This document shows positions 7,058 through 14,496 of a stretch of DNA of 15,181 nt, piece after piece. A program made the translations under genes and the position numbers. The notes under the pieces were generated by a model, which was given only the letters and a program-made list of their open reading frames with translations, did not search any database and was not told the DNA's origin. Within the stretch, counting starts at the first letter, position 1; each line of letters opens with the position of its first letter. Where the stretch lies: the NCBI GenBank assembly GCA_046541195.1, contig JBKHDT010000056.1, positions 1 to 15,181 of the forward strand, in the 5' to 3' direction. This DNA is from JBKHDT01 sp046541195. GTDB taxonomy: Bacteria > Pseudomonadota > Gammaproteobacteria > Halothiobacillales > Halothiobacillaceae.

Positions 7058-7402
7058 GCCCGCTGACCGAAACCCCGTCTGCCCCATGCAGCCCCTGCCC
7101 GCGGCAGCGCGGAAGCCGTGGTGCTCGTCACAGGCCGCACGATGCATGAAGATGCCGGACAGAACCAGGCCGTGGTCCGGGTCCGAGGTGGACCGATCAT
7201 GCCGGGCCACGAGCGGATCGCGCCGGCGTCCGTGATGCGCGCCGTGCGGTGCACGCCCGGGACACAAGCCGGCGGCAGGCCCGGATCCGGCATTCGCCGC
7301 GGCTGTCGGCCCGGGCGAACCATCGTGGAAACTGTAGGAATCTCTGCACCAAGCAGCCATCCAAGGCCTTGTGCGGAGTCTCCCTTACCGAGGAGCGCAG
7401 CC
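7058..7402 (+). other. 345-bp gap with no recognised gene
   Basis: GC-rich spacer between the decarboxylase and the HATPase genes. The downstream frame is open through 7118-7402 but its translation is Arg/Pro-rich low-complexity and lacks any ribosome site, so I do not call it coding. A small hairpin GGTCC-GAGGT-GGACC sits at 7180-7194. The stretch 7322-7360 is less GC-rich and could hold a promoter for the next gene, but no consensus pair is clear. The gap means the HATPase may be transcribed separately from the STAS-decarboxylase pair. Confidence 0.4.
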
Positions 7403-7843
7403 ATGCCCCAGCAACTCGACTTGCATCTGGCGCCACGGACCGACGAGCTTCCGCGGCTCGCCGAAGCGCTCGAAGCGCTCGCCCGCTCGCATGAACTCCC
7501 GGCGCCACTGACCATGCAACTGAACCTGGCACTGGACGAGTTGCTCACCAATATCGCCACGCACGGGCAGACCCATCCGGAACAGCCGGCGACCGAAGTC
7601 CTTGTTCGCCTGCGTATCGAGGGGAACCGCCTGCACGTTTCGATCATTGATGATGGCCCGCCCTTTGATCCGCGGGAAATCCCGCCCCCCGACCTGGACG
7701 CCGATGTCGAGGATCGGCAGATCGGCGGACTGGGGCTGCACCTGGTGCGCCATTTCACCGATGAAATGCACTACCGGCGCAGGGATCGGCACAATGAGCT
7801 GGTCCTGATCCGCAAGCTTTCCGATGATCCGGACCTTTCCTGA
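7403..7843 (+). CDS. RsbW-like HATPase, anti-sigma regulatory factor / serine kinase
   Basis: A 146-residue GHKL-type ATPase of the HATPase_c_2 family (RsbW/SpoIIAB-like). Such proteins phosphorylate a STAS antagonist and bind a sigma factor or other target. The N box is NLALDELLTNIATHG with Glu46 and Asn50, the G1 box is IIDDGPPFDP (81-90), and the G2 box is IGGLGLHLVRHFTDEMHY (107-124). No other domain is attached. ATG 7403 is preceded by AGGAG at 7391-7395 with ideal spacing. Its likely partner is the STAS protein encoded 1.2 kb upstream, with the decarboxylase gene between them. Whether the target is a sigma factor or something else is not visible. Homologues in gammaproteobacteria often work with a SpoIIE-type phosphatase encoded elsewhere. 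Confidence 0.92.
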   Translation: MPQQLDLHLAPRTDELPRLAEALEALARSHELPAPLTMQLNLALDELLTNIATHGQTHPEQPATEVLVRLRIEGNRLHVSIIDDGPPFDPREIPPPDLDADVEDRQIGGLGLHLVRHFTDEMHYRRRDRHNELVLIRKLSDDPDLS

Positions 7844-8185
7844 GAAAACGCTGCCCGAAGCCTTCGGTGGCCGCGGACCCTGCGATTCGGTGCCCGGCGC
7901 GATGGTTCGCCAGGGCGTCCCTGCGCTGCACGGGAACCCCAGGCAGGGGCGCGAAGCGTCCCTGAGCCGCCATGCGCCTGAACCGCAGAGCCAGGTTGAT
8001 CAGGCGCACCCGCCGAACACAGCCGGTCTCGGGTCGGTCGCAGCCGGATCGCCAGGACCCCGGTGCCGCCGGAATTGCCACACGACTGTCACGAACGTGT
8101 GGGCGGGCAAGGCACCGCGGTACCTCGGGGGAGCATGTTGCAACCCACGAGAATCCCCCCGCGCAAGGCCGGAGGACCGGATCCC
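7844..8185 (+). other. 342-bp gap before the MFS gene, with one inverted repeat
   Basis: No gene with a ribosome site or a family motif is seen here. The main feature is a perfect 7-bp inverted repeat CCACACG/CGTGTGG at 8078-8084 and 8096-8102, about 84 bp before the MFS start, which could be an operator. A second nested repeat CACG-AA-CGTG lies at 8090-8099. Just upstream of 8086 a TTGCCA (8075) could be a -35, but no good -10 follows at the right distance. Confidence 0.4.
8078..8102. promoter_or_regulatory. Inverted repeat, possible operator of the MFS gene
   Basis: CCACACG (8078-8084) and CGTGTGG (8096-8102) are perfect inverted arms with an 11-bp spacer. The centre-to-centre distance is 18 bp, fitting a dimeric regulator that contacts two adjacent grooves. 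It lies 84-108 bp upstream of the MFS start. The regulator is unknown and the match could be chance in GC-rich DNA. Confidence 0.3.
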
Positions 8186-9688
8186 ATGACCACCGAGCAG
8201 ACCGGGCCGGAAAACGCGGAACCGCCGCGCAGCGTTCAGGAGTACATCGACGAAACGCCGATCTGGAAGGACGGCACACCGGCAGCGTTCTCGCCGATGA
8301 CCGTCATGCAGTGGCGCATCTGGATTCTGGCGACGGCCGGGAAGTTCTTCGAGGGCATGGTGGTCTTCATGACCGGGGTCGCGCTGCCGCTTATGGCGCA
8401 CGAGTTCAACCTCGATCCGGCCGAGAAGGGACTCGCCGGCGCCGCATCGCTTTTCGGTATCCTGGTCGGCGCACTGGTTCTGGGTGGCCTGGCGGACCGG
8501 CTCGGCCGCAGACGAATGTTCATCGCGGAAATCGTCCTGCTGGCGGTGTTCCTGGTGGGGATCACCCTGTCTGGCGCGTTCTGGATCGCGGTCCTGTTCC
8601 TGTTCGGCATCGGCGTGGCGCTCGGCTGCGACTACCCGACCGCCCATGCAATGATTTCCGAGAGCATCCCCAGCCGCCAGCGCGGCAAGCTGGTCCTTGG
8701 CGCCTTCGCCTTTCAGGCTGTCGGTGCCTTGACCGGCACGGTGGTCGGCTATCTGGTCCTGATCAGCACGCAGGACGTCTCGGCGTGGCGGTGGATGTAT
8801 GCGGTCGCGATTCTGCCGGCGATCCTCGTGATCGCCGGTCGCTTCTTCATTCCGGAAAGCCCGCACTGGCTCATCAGCCAGCACCGCCGCAAAGATGCCG
8901 AGAACGCGCTCGGTCGACTACTCAAGCGCGAACCGCGCTATCCCCGGCAGATCCGGCTGACCGAACCGCGGCTTGCCGACGCCGGGGACGACGCGCCCCG
9001 GGAAAGCGGCTACGGCGCACTGTTGCGCGGCCGCAACCGCCGGGCCACGCTGTTCGCCTCGGTGCCCTGGTTTCTCCAGGATCTCGGAACCTACGGGATC
9101 GGCATTTTCACGCCCACGATCCTCGCGGCCCTGATCGGAATCGACCCGCATGCCCAGAACGTCGCCGGCCTGATTCACAGTGATATCCAGGCCGCAAAGG
9201 GCACCGCCTTGCTCGACCTGCTGCTGATCGTCGGCATCGCCTTCGCCGTGTTCCTGTCCGATCGCTTCGGTCGAATCCGCCTCCAGGTGATCGGCTTCAT
9301 CGGCTGCGCGGTCGGGCTGGGCCTGGCCGCTGCCTCGGCGGGATTTTCGGGCATGACGGCCACGGTTCTGATCTTCGCCGGCTTCATGCTGTTCAACTTC
9401 ATGACCAACATGGGGCCGAACGCCCAGACCTACCTGATCGCCGGCGAGGTCTTTCCCACGCATCTGCGCGGCAAGGGTGCCGGTCTGGCTGCGGCAATCG
9501 GCAAGGTCGGCGCCGTGCTCACTGCCTTCCTGTTCCCGATCCTGCTGCACCTGATCGGCACGACCTGGCTGCTTGCCATGCTGGTCGGCACGTCGCTGCT
9601 CGGCGCCTGGGTCACCTGGCGATTCCGGATCGAAACCCGCGGGGTGAACCTGGAGCTGATCGGACGGACCGGGCAGACGACGGCCTGA
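8186..9688 (+). CDS. MFS transporter, metabolite:H+ symporter-like
   Basis: A 500-residue member of the major facilitator superfamily with about 12 hydrophobic segments in two halves, in the inner membrane. Motif A is clear between TM2 and TM3 (GGLADRLGRRRMF, 100-112) and is repeated in the second half (LSDRFGRIR, 358-365). PESPHWLI (223-230) and ETRG (483-486) are the marks of the sugar-porter/phosphate-symporter branch, and GEVFPTHLRGKGAG (420-433) fits that group too. A polar N-terminal tail of about 40 residues precedes TM1. ATG 8186 follows GGAGG (8171-8175); the frame is open upstream but without signals. The substrate is not predictable. Sugars, phosphate, organic acids and aromatic acids are all possible. 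The gene ends 23 bp from the converging scpB. Confidence 0.9.
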   Translation: MTTEQTGPENAEPPRSVQEYIDETPIWKDGTPAAFSPMTVMQWRIWILATAGKFFEGMVVFMTGVALPLMAHEFNLDPAEKGLAGAASLFGILVGALVLGGLADRLGRRRMFIAEIVLLAVFLVGITLSGAFWIAVLFLFGIGVALGCDYPTAHAMISESIPSRQRGKLVLGAFAFQAVGALTGTVVGYLVLISTQDVSAWRWMYAVAILPAILVIAGRFFIPESPHWLISQHRRKDAENALGRLLKREPRYPRQIRLTEPRLADAGDDAPRESGYGALLRGRNRRATLFASVPWFLQDLGTYGIGIFTPTILAALIGIDPHAQNVAGLIHSDIQAAKGTALLDLLLIVGIAFAVFLSDRFGRIRLQVIGFIGCAVGLGLAAASAGFSGMTATVLIFAGFMLFNFMTNMGPNAQTYLIAGEVFPTHLRGKGAGLAAAIGKVGAVLTAFLFPILLHLIGTTWLLAMLVGTSLLGAWVTWRFRIETRGVNLELIGRTGQTTA

Positions 9689-9711
9689 GCCACGGTCAAT
9701 GCCATCCCGGG

Positions 9712-10263
9712 TCAGACATCGAGACTCGATCCCTGGCCGGAAAAGGTTTCGAAGTCGGGCAATTCAGAGAGCGACTTCAGACCGAAATCATCAAGAAACT
9801 GGCGGGTGGTGCCCAGCAACTCGGGCCGACCGGGTCGTTCACGCCGTCCCACGACCTCAACCCAGCCCCGCTCCACCAGGGTGCGAACGATCTGCGGGTT
9901 GACACTGACCCCGCGCACCGCCTCGATGTCCCCGCGGGTCACGGGCTGGCGCCAGGCAATCAGCGCCAGGGTTTCCAGCACGGCCCGCGAATACTTCTGG
10001 ACGCGCGTCGGTTCGATCCGTGCCAGCACCGGCGCGGCCGCCGGGCGGGTGCGTACCTGCCAGCCGCTTGCGGTCTGCGCCAGCTCGATCATGCGCTCGG
10101 CGTAGTGGGCAGACAAACGCTCGAGCACCAGCGGCAGGGTCTGCGCGGTCACCCCCTCGGGCGCGAGGATTTCCAGCAACCGATCCTCCGGCAGGGGTCG
10201 GCCCGCGGACACCAGCACCGCTTCGAGCAGGCCCGCCAGCCGGTCCGCGGTCGCCTCATCCAT
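9712..10263 (-). CDS. scpB: Segregation and condensation protein B
   Basis: A 183-residue ScpB, the dimeric double winged-helix protein that binds ScpA and SMC in the condensin-like complex compacting and segregating the chromosome. Visible family marks are the N-terminal LLEAVLVSAGRPLPEDRL helix, LETLALIAWRQPVTRGDIEAVRGV (the first winged helix region, about 96-119), VRTLVERGWVEVVGRRERPGRPELLGTT (the second) and FLDDFGLKSLSELP near the end. It is the last gene of the minus-strand operon, and its ATG overlaps the end of scpA by 8 bp. In many gammaproteobacteria rluB (23S pseudouridine synthase) follows; here the converging MFS gene does instead. Confidence 0.95.
   Translation of the reverse strand: MDEATADRLAGLLEAVLVSAGRPLPEDRLLEILAPEGVTAQTLPLVLERLSAHYAERMIELAQTASGWQVRTRPAAAPVLARIEPTRVQKYSRAVLETLALIAWRQPVTRGDIEAVRGVSVNPQIVRTLVERGWVEVVGRRERPGRPELLGTTRQFLDDFGLKSLSELPDFETFSGQGSSLDV
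9718..9730. repeat. 13-bp palindrome in the scpB 3' end
   Basis: ATCGAG-A-CTCGAT is a perfect inverted repeat overlapping the last codons of scpB, 30 bp past the MFS stop. Outer GGG (9709-9711) and CCC (9731-9733) could extend it with a bulge. Position between converging genes would suit a transcription-termination hairpin, but there is no T-run. Confidence 0.25.
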
Positions 10264-11086
10264 CGGCCGGCTCCGGGACGGTCAGCTCGATGGCGGCAAA
10301 CGGCTTTGCCTGCGCAAGCCGGATCGCTCCCTCCTTGCCCAGCTCCAGGATCGCCAAAAACGTGACCACCATCCCCGCCCGCCCCTCGGCAGGCACGAAC
10401 AGCGCATCCAGCGACAGCCGTCCGGCAGCGCCCAGGCGACGCAGAATGGTGGACATGCGCTCGCGCACACTCAGCGGCTCGCGGCGAATCTGGTGATGGG
10501 CGCTCAGCGACTGGCGACGCATCGTTGCCTGCATGGCCTCCACCAGCTCTGCAAGGGCCACAGGCGGCGGCTCGGCCTGCTGCCAGGCCGACAGGTCATC
10601 AGGCACGGGCACCTGGACGGGCCAGTGGTCACGCCCCTGACGCGGGCGGGCATCCAGCGACTCTGCCGCCGCGGCCAGACGCTCGTACTCGAGCAGACGC
10701 GCCACCAGCTGTGCACGCGGATCCTGCACCTGTTCATCCTCCCCCTCGGCCGGGGGGCGCGGCAGCAGCATGCGCGACTTGATCTCTGCCAGCCAGGCGG
10801 CCATCAGCAGGTACTCGGCCGCGAGCTCCAGCTTCATCTGGCGCATCAGCGCCAGGTATTCCATGTACTGTCGGGTCACCTCGGCGACCGGAATATCGAG
10901 AATGTCCAGGTTCTGCCGGCGGATCAGGTACAGCAGCAGGTCCAGTGGACCCTCGAAGGTTTCGAGAAAGACGCTCAGCGCATCCGGGGGAATGTAGAGA
11001 TCAAGGGGCAGCTGGGTCATGGGCCGGCCGCGGACGCGCGCCAGCACGGCGGCCTCGCAAAGCGCCCCGTCTGCAGCCGGGTTCAT
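10256..11086 (-). CDS. scpA: Segregation and condensation protein A (kleisin)
   Basis: ScpA, the kleisin that bridges SMC heads and recruits ScpB. The core begins LDLYIPPDALSVFLETFEGPLDLLLYLIRRQNLDILDIPVAEVTRQYM and continues with LELAAEYLLMAAWLAEIKSRMLLPRP, the hallmark N-terminal SMC-contacting region. The C-terminal VRERMSTILRRL and VVTFLAILELGKEGAIRLAQ segment is the winged-helix end. I place the start at 11086 (276 residues). There the ATG overlaps the protease stop (ATGA), and the extra residues AVLARVRGRPMTQLP resemble the conserved N-terminus of gammaproteobacterial homologues. The internal ATG at 11020 (254 residues) has no better ribosome site. It overlaps scpB by 8 bp, so the two partners are translationally coupled. 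Confidence 0.95.
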   Translation of the reverse strand: MNPAADGALCEAAVLARVRGRPMTQLPLDLYIPPDALSVFLETFEGPLDLLLYLIRRQNLDILDIPVAEVTRQYMEYLALMRQMKLELAAEYLLMAAWLAEIKSRMLLPRPPAEGEDEQVQDPRAQLVARLLEYERLAAAAESLDARPRQGRDHWPVQVPVPDDLSAWQQAEPPPVALAELVEAMQATMRRQSLSAHHQIRREPLSVRERMSTILRRLGAAGRLSLDALFVPAEGRAGMVVTFLAILELGKEGAIRLAQAKPFAAIELTVPEPADG

Positions 11087-11736
11087 CGCAGACCAACCAC
11101 CCCGTAGATGCCGGTCATCAACTGGGACATGATCGGCAGCAGGGTCATGCTCAGCACGCCGGTGAACAGCAGCACCAGCAGAATCAGGAAACCGAAGGGC
11201 TCGATCCGGCCGATTTGCGCGCCGATGCGCGGCGGCACCAGTGAAACCAGGACCCGTCCACCGTCCAGCGGCGGGATCGGCAGCAGGTTGAACACCATCA
11301 GCAACAGGTTCACGAACACGCCGATCTGTCCCATGAGCGCCAGGGGCTCCCCGTACCAGGCCGAGGAGCCCATGCCGTGTACGCCGATCGCCATGAGCAG
11401 CGCCCACCCGAAGGCCATGATGAGGTTCGAGAATGGGCCGGCAGCGGCCACGATGGCCATGTCCCGCCGCGGTGCGCGCAGGTTGCGCGGATCGACCGGC
11501 ACGGGTTTCGCCCAGCCGAAGACGAAACCGGTCAGCGCGTACATCGCCAACGGCAGCACCACCGTTCCGATCGGGTCGATGTGCTTCAGCGGGTTGAGCG
11601 TCAGCCGGCCGGCGAGCCGCGCGGTACGATCACCCAGCCGGTCGGCCACCCAGCCATGCGCCACTTCATGTACCGTGATGGCGAACAGGATCGGCAGGAT
11701 GCCGATGCTGATCTTCTGGACCAGCGTCAACTCCAC
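11083..11736 (-). CDS. Site-2 protease family (M50) membrane metalloprotease
   Basis: A 217-residue intramembrane zinc metalloprotease of the M50/SpoIVFB-like class (COG1994). The zinc motif HEVAH is at 23-27 in the first hydrophobic segment, and the third ligand Asp158 lies in NLLPIPPLDGGRV. NPLKHIDPIGT (48-58) and AAAGPFSNLIMA (97-108) are further family marks. About five to six hydrophobic segments can be drawn, and no PDZ domain is attached. The start is GTG 11736, supported by GGAGG 8 nt before it. The gene overlaps the end of yciO by 10 bp and the start of scpA by 4 bp. In gammaproteobacteria this protease is regularly linked to scpAB and yciO, but I know of no established substrate. 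Confidence 0.95.
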   Translation of the reverse strand: MELTLVQKISIGILPILFAITVHEVAHGWVADRLGDRTARLAGRLTLNPLKHIDPIGTVVLPLAMYALTGFVFGWAKPVPVDPRNLRAPRRDMAIVAAAGPFSNLIMAFGWALLMAIGVHGMGSSAWYGEPLALMGQIGVFVNLLLMVFNLLPIPPLDGGRVLVSLVPPRIGAQIGRIEPFGFLILLVLLFTGVLSMTLLPIMSQLMTGIYGVVGLR

Positions 11737-12365
11737 GAGTCATCCTCCAGATCCGGCGGCACGGGGCCCTGCCCGGCCCGAACCAGCCGGAAACGGTCAC
11801 CGGTCATGTCGATGATCGTCGACGGGGCCTCGGGCTGAAAGCCGCCATCGATCACCAGGTCGACCTGCCCCGTCAGCGCATGCGGAAAGTCATCCGGATC
11901 ATCCAGCGGGTCTGCCCAGTCCGGCAGGGCCAGCGAGGAGACCAGGATCGGCTCATCCAGGGCATCGAGGAGCGCACGCACGATGGTGCCCTCCGGCACC
12001 CGCAGGCCCAGGCTGCGCCGCTTGGGATGCTGCAGTCGACGCGGCACCTCCCGCGTGGCGTCGAGAATGAACGTGTACGCGCCGGGCGTATGTGCCTTGA
12101 GAAAGCGGTACTGGGCGTTGTCGAGCTTTGCGTAGGTGCCGATTTCCGAAAGATCCCGGCACATGAGGGTCATCGGATGCTCCTCGTCCACCCGTCGGAT
12201 TCGGCGAATCCGCTCAACCCCGTTCTTGTCTTCCAGCCGACAGGCGAGCGCATAACCCGAGTCGACCGGCAACACGGTAACCGCGCCGCGACGGATCGCT
12301 TCGGCGGCCGCAAGAACCTGGCGGGGCTGGGGGGTCTCGGGATGAATCGCGATGCGCTGGCTCAT
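11727..12365 (-). CDS. yciO: Sua5/YciO/YrdC-family protein, YciO-like
   Basis: A 212-residue member of the threonylcarbamoyl-AMP synthase superfamily, closest by sequence pattern to E. coli YciO (for example PVDSGYALAC, EDKNGVERI, TLMCRDLSEI, TPGAYTFIL and KRRSLGLRVP). The ATP/bicarbonate/threonine pocket residues of the family are in these blocks. TsaC (YrdC) is the main enzyme for tRNA t6A; the role of YciO is less certain and may be a slower or alternative activity. ATG 12365 (MSQRIAIHP) is the family start; an upstream in-frame ATG adds 14 unlike residues. First gene of the operon leading to scpAB, divergent from yciB with 102 bp between starts. Confidence 0.93.
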   Translation of the reverse strand: MSQRIAIHPETPQPRQVLAAAEAIRRGAVTVLPVDSGYALACRLEDKNGVERIRRIRRVDEEHPMTLMCRDLSEIGTYAKLDNAQYRFLKAHTPGAYTFILDATREVPRRLQHPKRRSLGLRVPEGTIVRALLDALDEPILVSSLALPDWADPLDDPDDFPHALTGQVDLVIDGGFQPEAPSTIIDMTGDRFRLVRAGQGPVPPDLEDDSWS

Positions 12366-12431
12366 GAAATTTCTCGACTCGGGACGGCGAAGTATCGGGA
12401 TCGGCACTGGGGAAAGGTGCCCGGCCTAGGC

Positions 12432-12437
12432 TATCAT
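12432..12437 (+). promoter_or_regulatory. Candidate -10 box for yciB
   Basis: TATCAT (5 of 6 match to TATAAT) sits about 31 bp before the yciB ATG within the 102-bp divergent gap. The -35 region 18 bp upstream (TGGGGA) is poor. Low support, from sequence alone. Confidence 0.3.
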
Positions 12438-12467
12438 GCCGACTCACGCGGCACCGTACCAGACACC

Positions 12468-13028
12468 ATGAAGTTCCTGTTCGACTTTTTCCCGATCCTG
12501 CTGTTTTTCGGGGTCTACCACTATTATGACATTTACGTCGCCACCGCAGTGGCGATGATCGCGTCGATCGTGCAAACGGGGGGATACTGGCTGCTTCACC
12601 GACGTTTCGAGCGGATGCACCTGATCTCCCTGGCGCTGATCGTGGTCTTCGGCAGCCTGACGCTCCTGCTGCGGGATCCGCAGTTCGTCATGTGGAAGCC
12701 AACCATACTGAACCTGTTGTTCGCGGTCGTGTTTGCGGCCAGCGCCTTCATCGGGGAAAAGAACCTGGTCCAGCGGCTCATGGAGCCGGTCATCAATGTG
12801 CCGGACCGGATCTGGCAACGCGTCAATCAGGCCTGGGTGGGCTTCTTCGTGGTTAGTGCGGCCGCCAACCTGATCATGGCCTACGGTTTTTCGGAGGCGA
12901 CCTGGGTCGCATTCAAGCTTTTCGGCCTGATGGGGATGACCCTGGTCTTCATGGTCGGTCAGGGCCTTTACCTGGCCATGCACGCCACGCAGCCATCCGC
13001 CGCCAACGCCGACCGCGAAGGTCCCTGA
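12468..13028 (+). CDS. yciB: Inner-membrane protein YciB (septation protein A family)
   Basis: A 186-residue polytopic inner-membrane protein, the size of E. coli YciB (formerly IspA/IspZ, intracellular septation protein). The family N-terminus MKFLFDFFPILLFFGVYHYYDIYVATAV, the MWKPTILNLLFAVVFAAS segment and PDRIWQRVNQAWVGFF are all present, and about five hydrophobic helices can be drawn. YciB has been linked to cell-envelope maintenance and cell division, interacting with elongation and division proteins, but its molecular activity is not established. It is transcribed away from yciO and is followed 108 bp later by yciI, a known gammaproteobacterial neighbourhood. Confidence 0.95.
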   Translation: MKFLFDFFPILLFFGVYHYYDIYVATAVAMIASIVQTGGYWLLHRRFERMHLISLALIVVFGSLTLLLRDPQFVMWKPTILNLLFAVVFAASAFIGEKNLVQRLMEPVINVPDRIWQRVNQAWVGFFVVSAAANLIMAYGFSEATWVAFKLFGLMGMTLVFMVGQGLYLAMHATQPSAANADREGP

Positions 13029-13136
13029 GCACGGTGCATCGGACACCCCGGGCCTGGCGCCGAGGCGCGACCGGCCCGCGCCCCCTTGCATCGCCCGAGA
13101 CTCATCGCCTGAAACGCCACTTGAGGAGATCGAAAC

Positions 13137-13436
13137 ATGCTGTTCGCCATCATTTCCAAAGACGTGGAGCACTCACTGCCGCTGCGCAAGACCGCGCGGC
13201 AGGAACACCTGGCACGCCTGCACAAGTTGCGGGATGAAGGACGGCTGGTGCTGGCCGGACCGTTTCCCCGGGTCGCCTCGGACGACCCGGGCGAAGCCGG
13301 TTTTTCCGGCTCACTGATCATCGCGCAGTTCGATAGTCAGGAAGACGCGCAGATCTGGGCCCGCGAGGATCCATATGTCACCGCCGGCGTGTATGCCGAG
13401 GTCACCGTCAAGCCATTCAAGCAGGTCTTGCCTTGA
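13137..13436 (+). CDS. yciI: YciI-family protein
   Basis: A 99-residue protein of the YciI (YCII-related) family, a ferredoxin-like fold. Conserved positions seen are His24 in RQEHLARL, the GPFP turn at 41-44 and the DPYVTAGVY motif (Asp78). The family is related to chlorite-dismutase-type and dehalogenase folds, but E. coli YciI has no firmly assigned reaction; do not read a specific enzyme from it. GAGGAG at 13121-13127 gives a strong start at ATG 13137. It lies after yciB and before the PpiC gene. Confidence 0.93.
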   Translation: MLFAIISKDVEHSLPLRKTARQEHLARLHKLRDEGRLVLAGPFPRVASDDPGEAGFSGSLIIAQFDSQEDAQIWAREDPYVTAGVYAEVTVKPFKQVLP

Positions 13437-13528
13437 GCGGCAGAAGTGCCAAAATGTCCAGCCTGCAATGATGCCACCGCCATATCCGGGCAGCGCAGAC
13501 CAGAAATACCACAAGGAGCATTCCGACC

Positions 13529-14398
13529 ATGAGACCCGCCCGCCTGACCGTGCTGAGCACGGCCGTAATCGGTGCCCTGCTGCTCGCCGGCTGTCAGGAC
13601 GAGCCCCGTCAGGCGGCGCCCACGCCGCACGTCAGCCAGTCAGCGGCAGAGGTGGGGTCCGACGACTCCGCGGTGCTTGCCACAATCGACGGCGTGCCGC
13701 TGACTGCCATGGACATGGAAGTCCTGGAGGAACGCGGCGACCCGGGCATGAGCGCCGACCAGCTTTTCGACCAGGTCACGGAGATCCGGCTGCTGGCCGC
13801 CCAGGCGCGGGCCGAGGGGCTGACCAAGGACCCGCGGGTCCAGGCAAGGCTGCGGCACGTTCAGGACAATCAGCTGGCCAGTGACTACCTGACCGAATAT
13901 CTTGAGGACCTCAAGCTCGACGAGGATCGGACGCGCGCCCTGTACGACGAGTACGTCTCCGGCCTGCCCGAACGCGAGGAGTACCAGGCTGCACACATTC
14001 TGGTGGACGACCAGGCACAGGCCGAGGCCCTGATCGAGCAGCTTGAGGACGGCGCGGACTTCGCCGAGCTGGCCCGCGAGCACTCCAGGGACCCCGGCTC
14101 CGGCGCCAATGGCGGCGATCTCGGCTGGTTCTCTGCCGAGCAGATGGTGCCCGAGTTCTCCGAGGGTGTGCAGGCGCTGGAGATCGACGAGTTTTCCAGC
14201 GAGCCGGTGCAGAGCGACTTCGGCTGGCACGTGATCCTGCTTACGGACCGGCGCGCCATGCAGCCCCCCGCATTCGAGGCGCTGAAGCCGCAACTGGAAA
14301 ACGAACTGCGCCGCGAGGCGATCGACGAGCTCATCGACGAGTTGCGTGAAAACGCCGAGATCATCGATCGGCGTGCGCAGACGACGAACGACGATTGA
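13529..14398 (+). CDS. PpiC-type (parvulin) peptidyl-prolyl isomerase, lipoprotein
   Basis: A 289-residue periplasmic parvulin. A lipoprotein signal is clear: basic start MRPAR, hydrophobic core, and lipobox LAGC with Cys22 as the lipidated residue. The next residue is Gln rather than Asp, so outer-membrane delivery is expected by the +2 rule. A helical N-terminal region (about 60-150) precedes one PpiC domain (about 152-243) containing AAHILVD, FAELAREHSRDPGSG, GGDLGWFSAEQM and FGWHVILLTDRR, with His156 and His234 in the usual positions. A C-terminal helix pairs with the N-terminal part, as in SurA/PrsA-like proteins. It is strongly acidic. AAGGAG at 13513-13518 supports ATG 13529. Likely a folding helper for envelope proteins. 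Confidence 0.94.
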   Translation: MRPARLTVLSTAVIGALLLAGCQDEPRQAAPTPHVSQSAAEVGSDDSAVLATIDGVPLTAMDMEVLEERGDPGMSADQLFDQVTEIRLLAAQARAEGLTKDPRVQARLRHVQDNQLASDYLTEYLEDLKLDEDRTRALYDEYVSGLPEREEYQAAHILVDDQAQAEALIEQLEDGADFAELAREHSRDPGSGANGGDLGWFSAEQMVPEFSEGVQALEIDEFSSEPVQSDFGWHVILLTDRRAMQPPAFEALKPQLENELRREAIDELIDELRENAEIIDRRAQTTNDD

Positions 14399-14496
14399 CG
14401 GCAACCTCCGGCCAGGCGGCCCGGACGAGCCGGATATCCGAAGCGCTACCGGGTGTGGCGGGCATACCCGAACGAATCACGAGGGAGCGACCAGGC
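14399..14496 (+). other. Short intergenic stretch with a small hairpin
   Basis: 98 bp between the PpiC and CNB genes. It holds a 10-bp palindrome CGGATATCCG (14431-14440) and a hairpin CGGGTGT/ATACCCG (14450-14456 with 14464-14470, one G-T pair). No T-run follows, so termination is doubtful. The genes could be one transcript. Confidence 0.3.

Noticed and set aside
7118..7402. N-terminal extension of the HATPase gene
   Set aside because: The sequence is Arg/Pro-rich and unlike RsbW; AGGAG plus ATG 7403 gives the natural start.
13437..13462. Minus-strand sigma-54-like TTGGCAC-N-GC element after yciI
   Set aside because: It would drive antisense transcription into yciI, and the -12 half is poor; likely chance.
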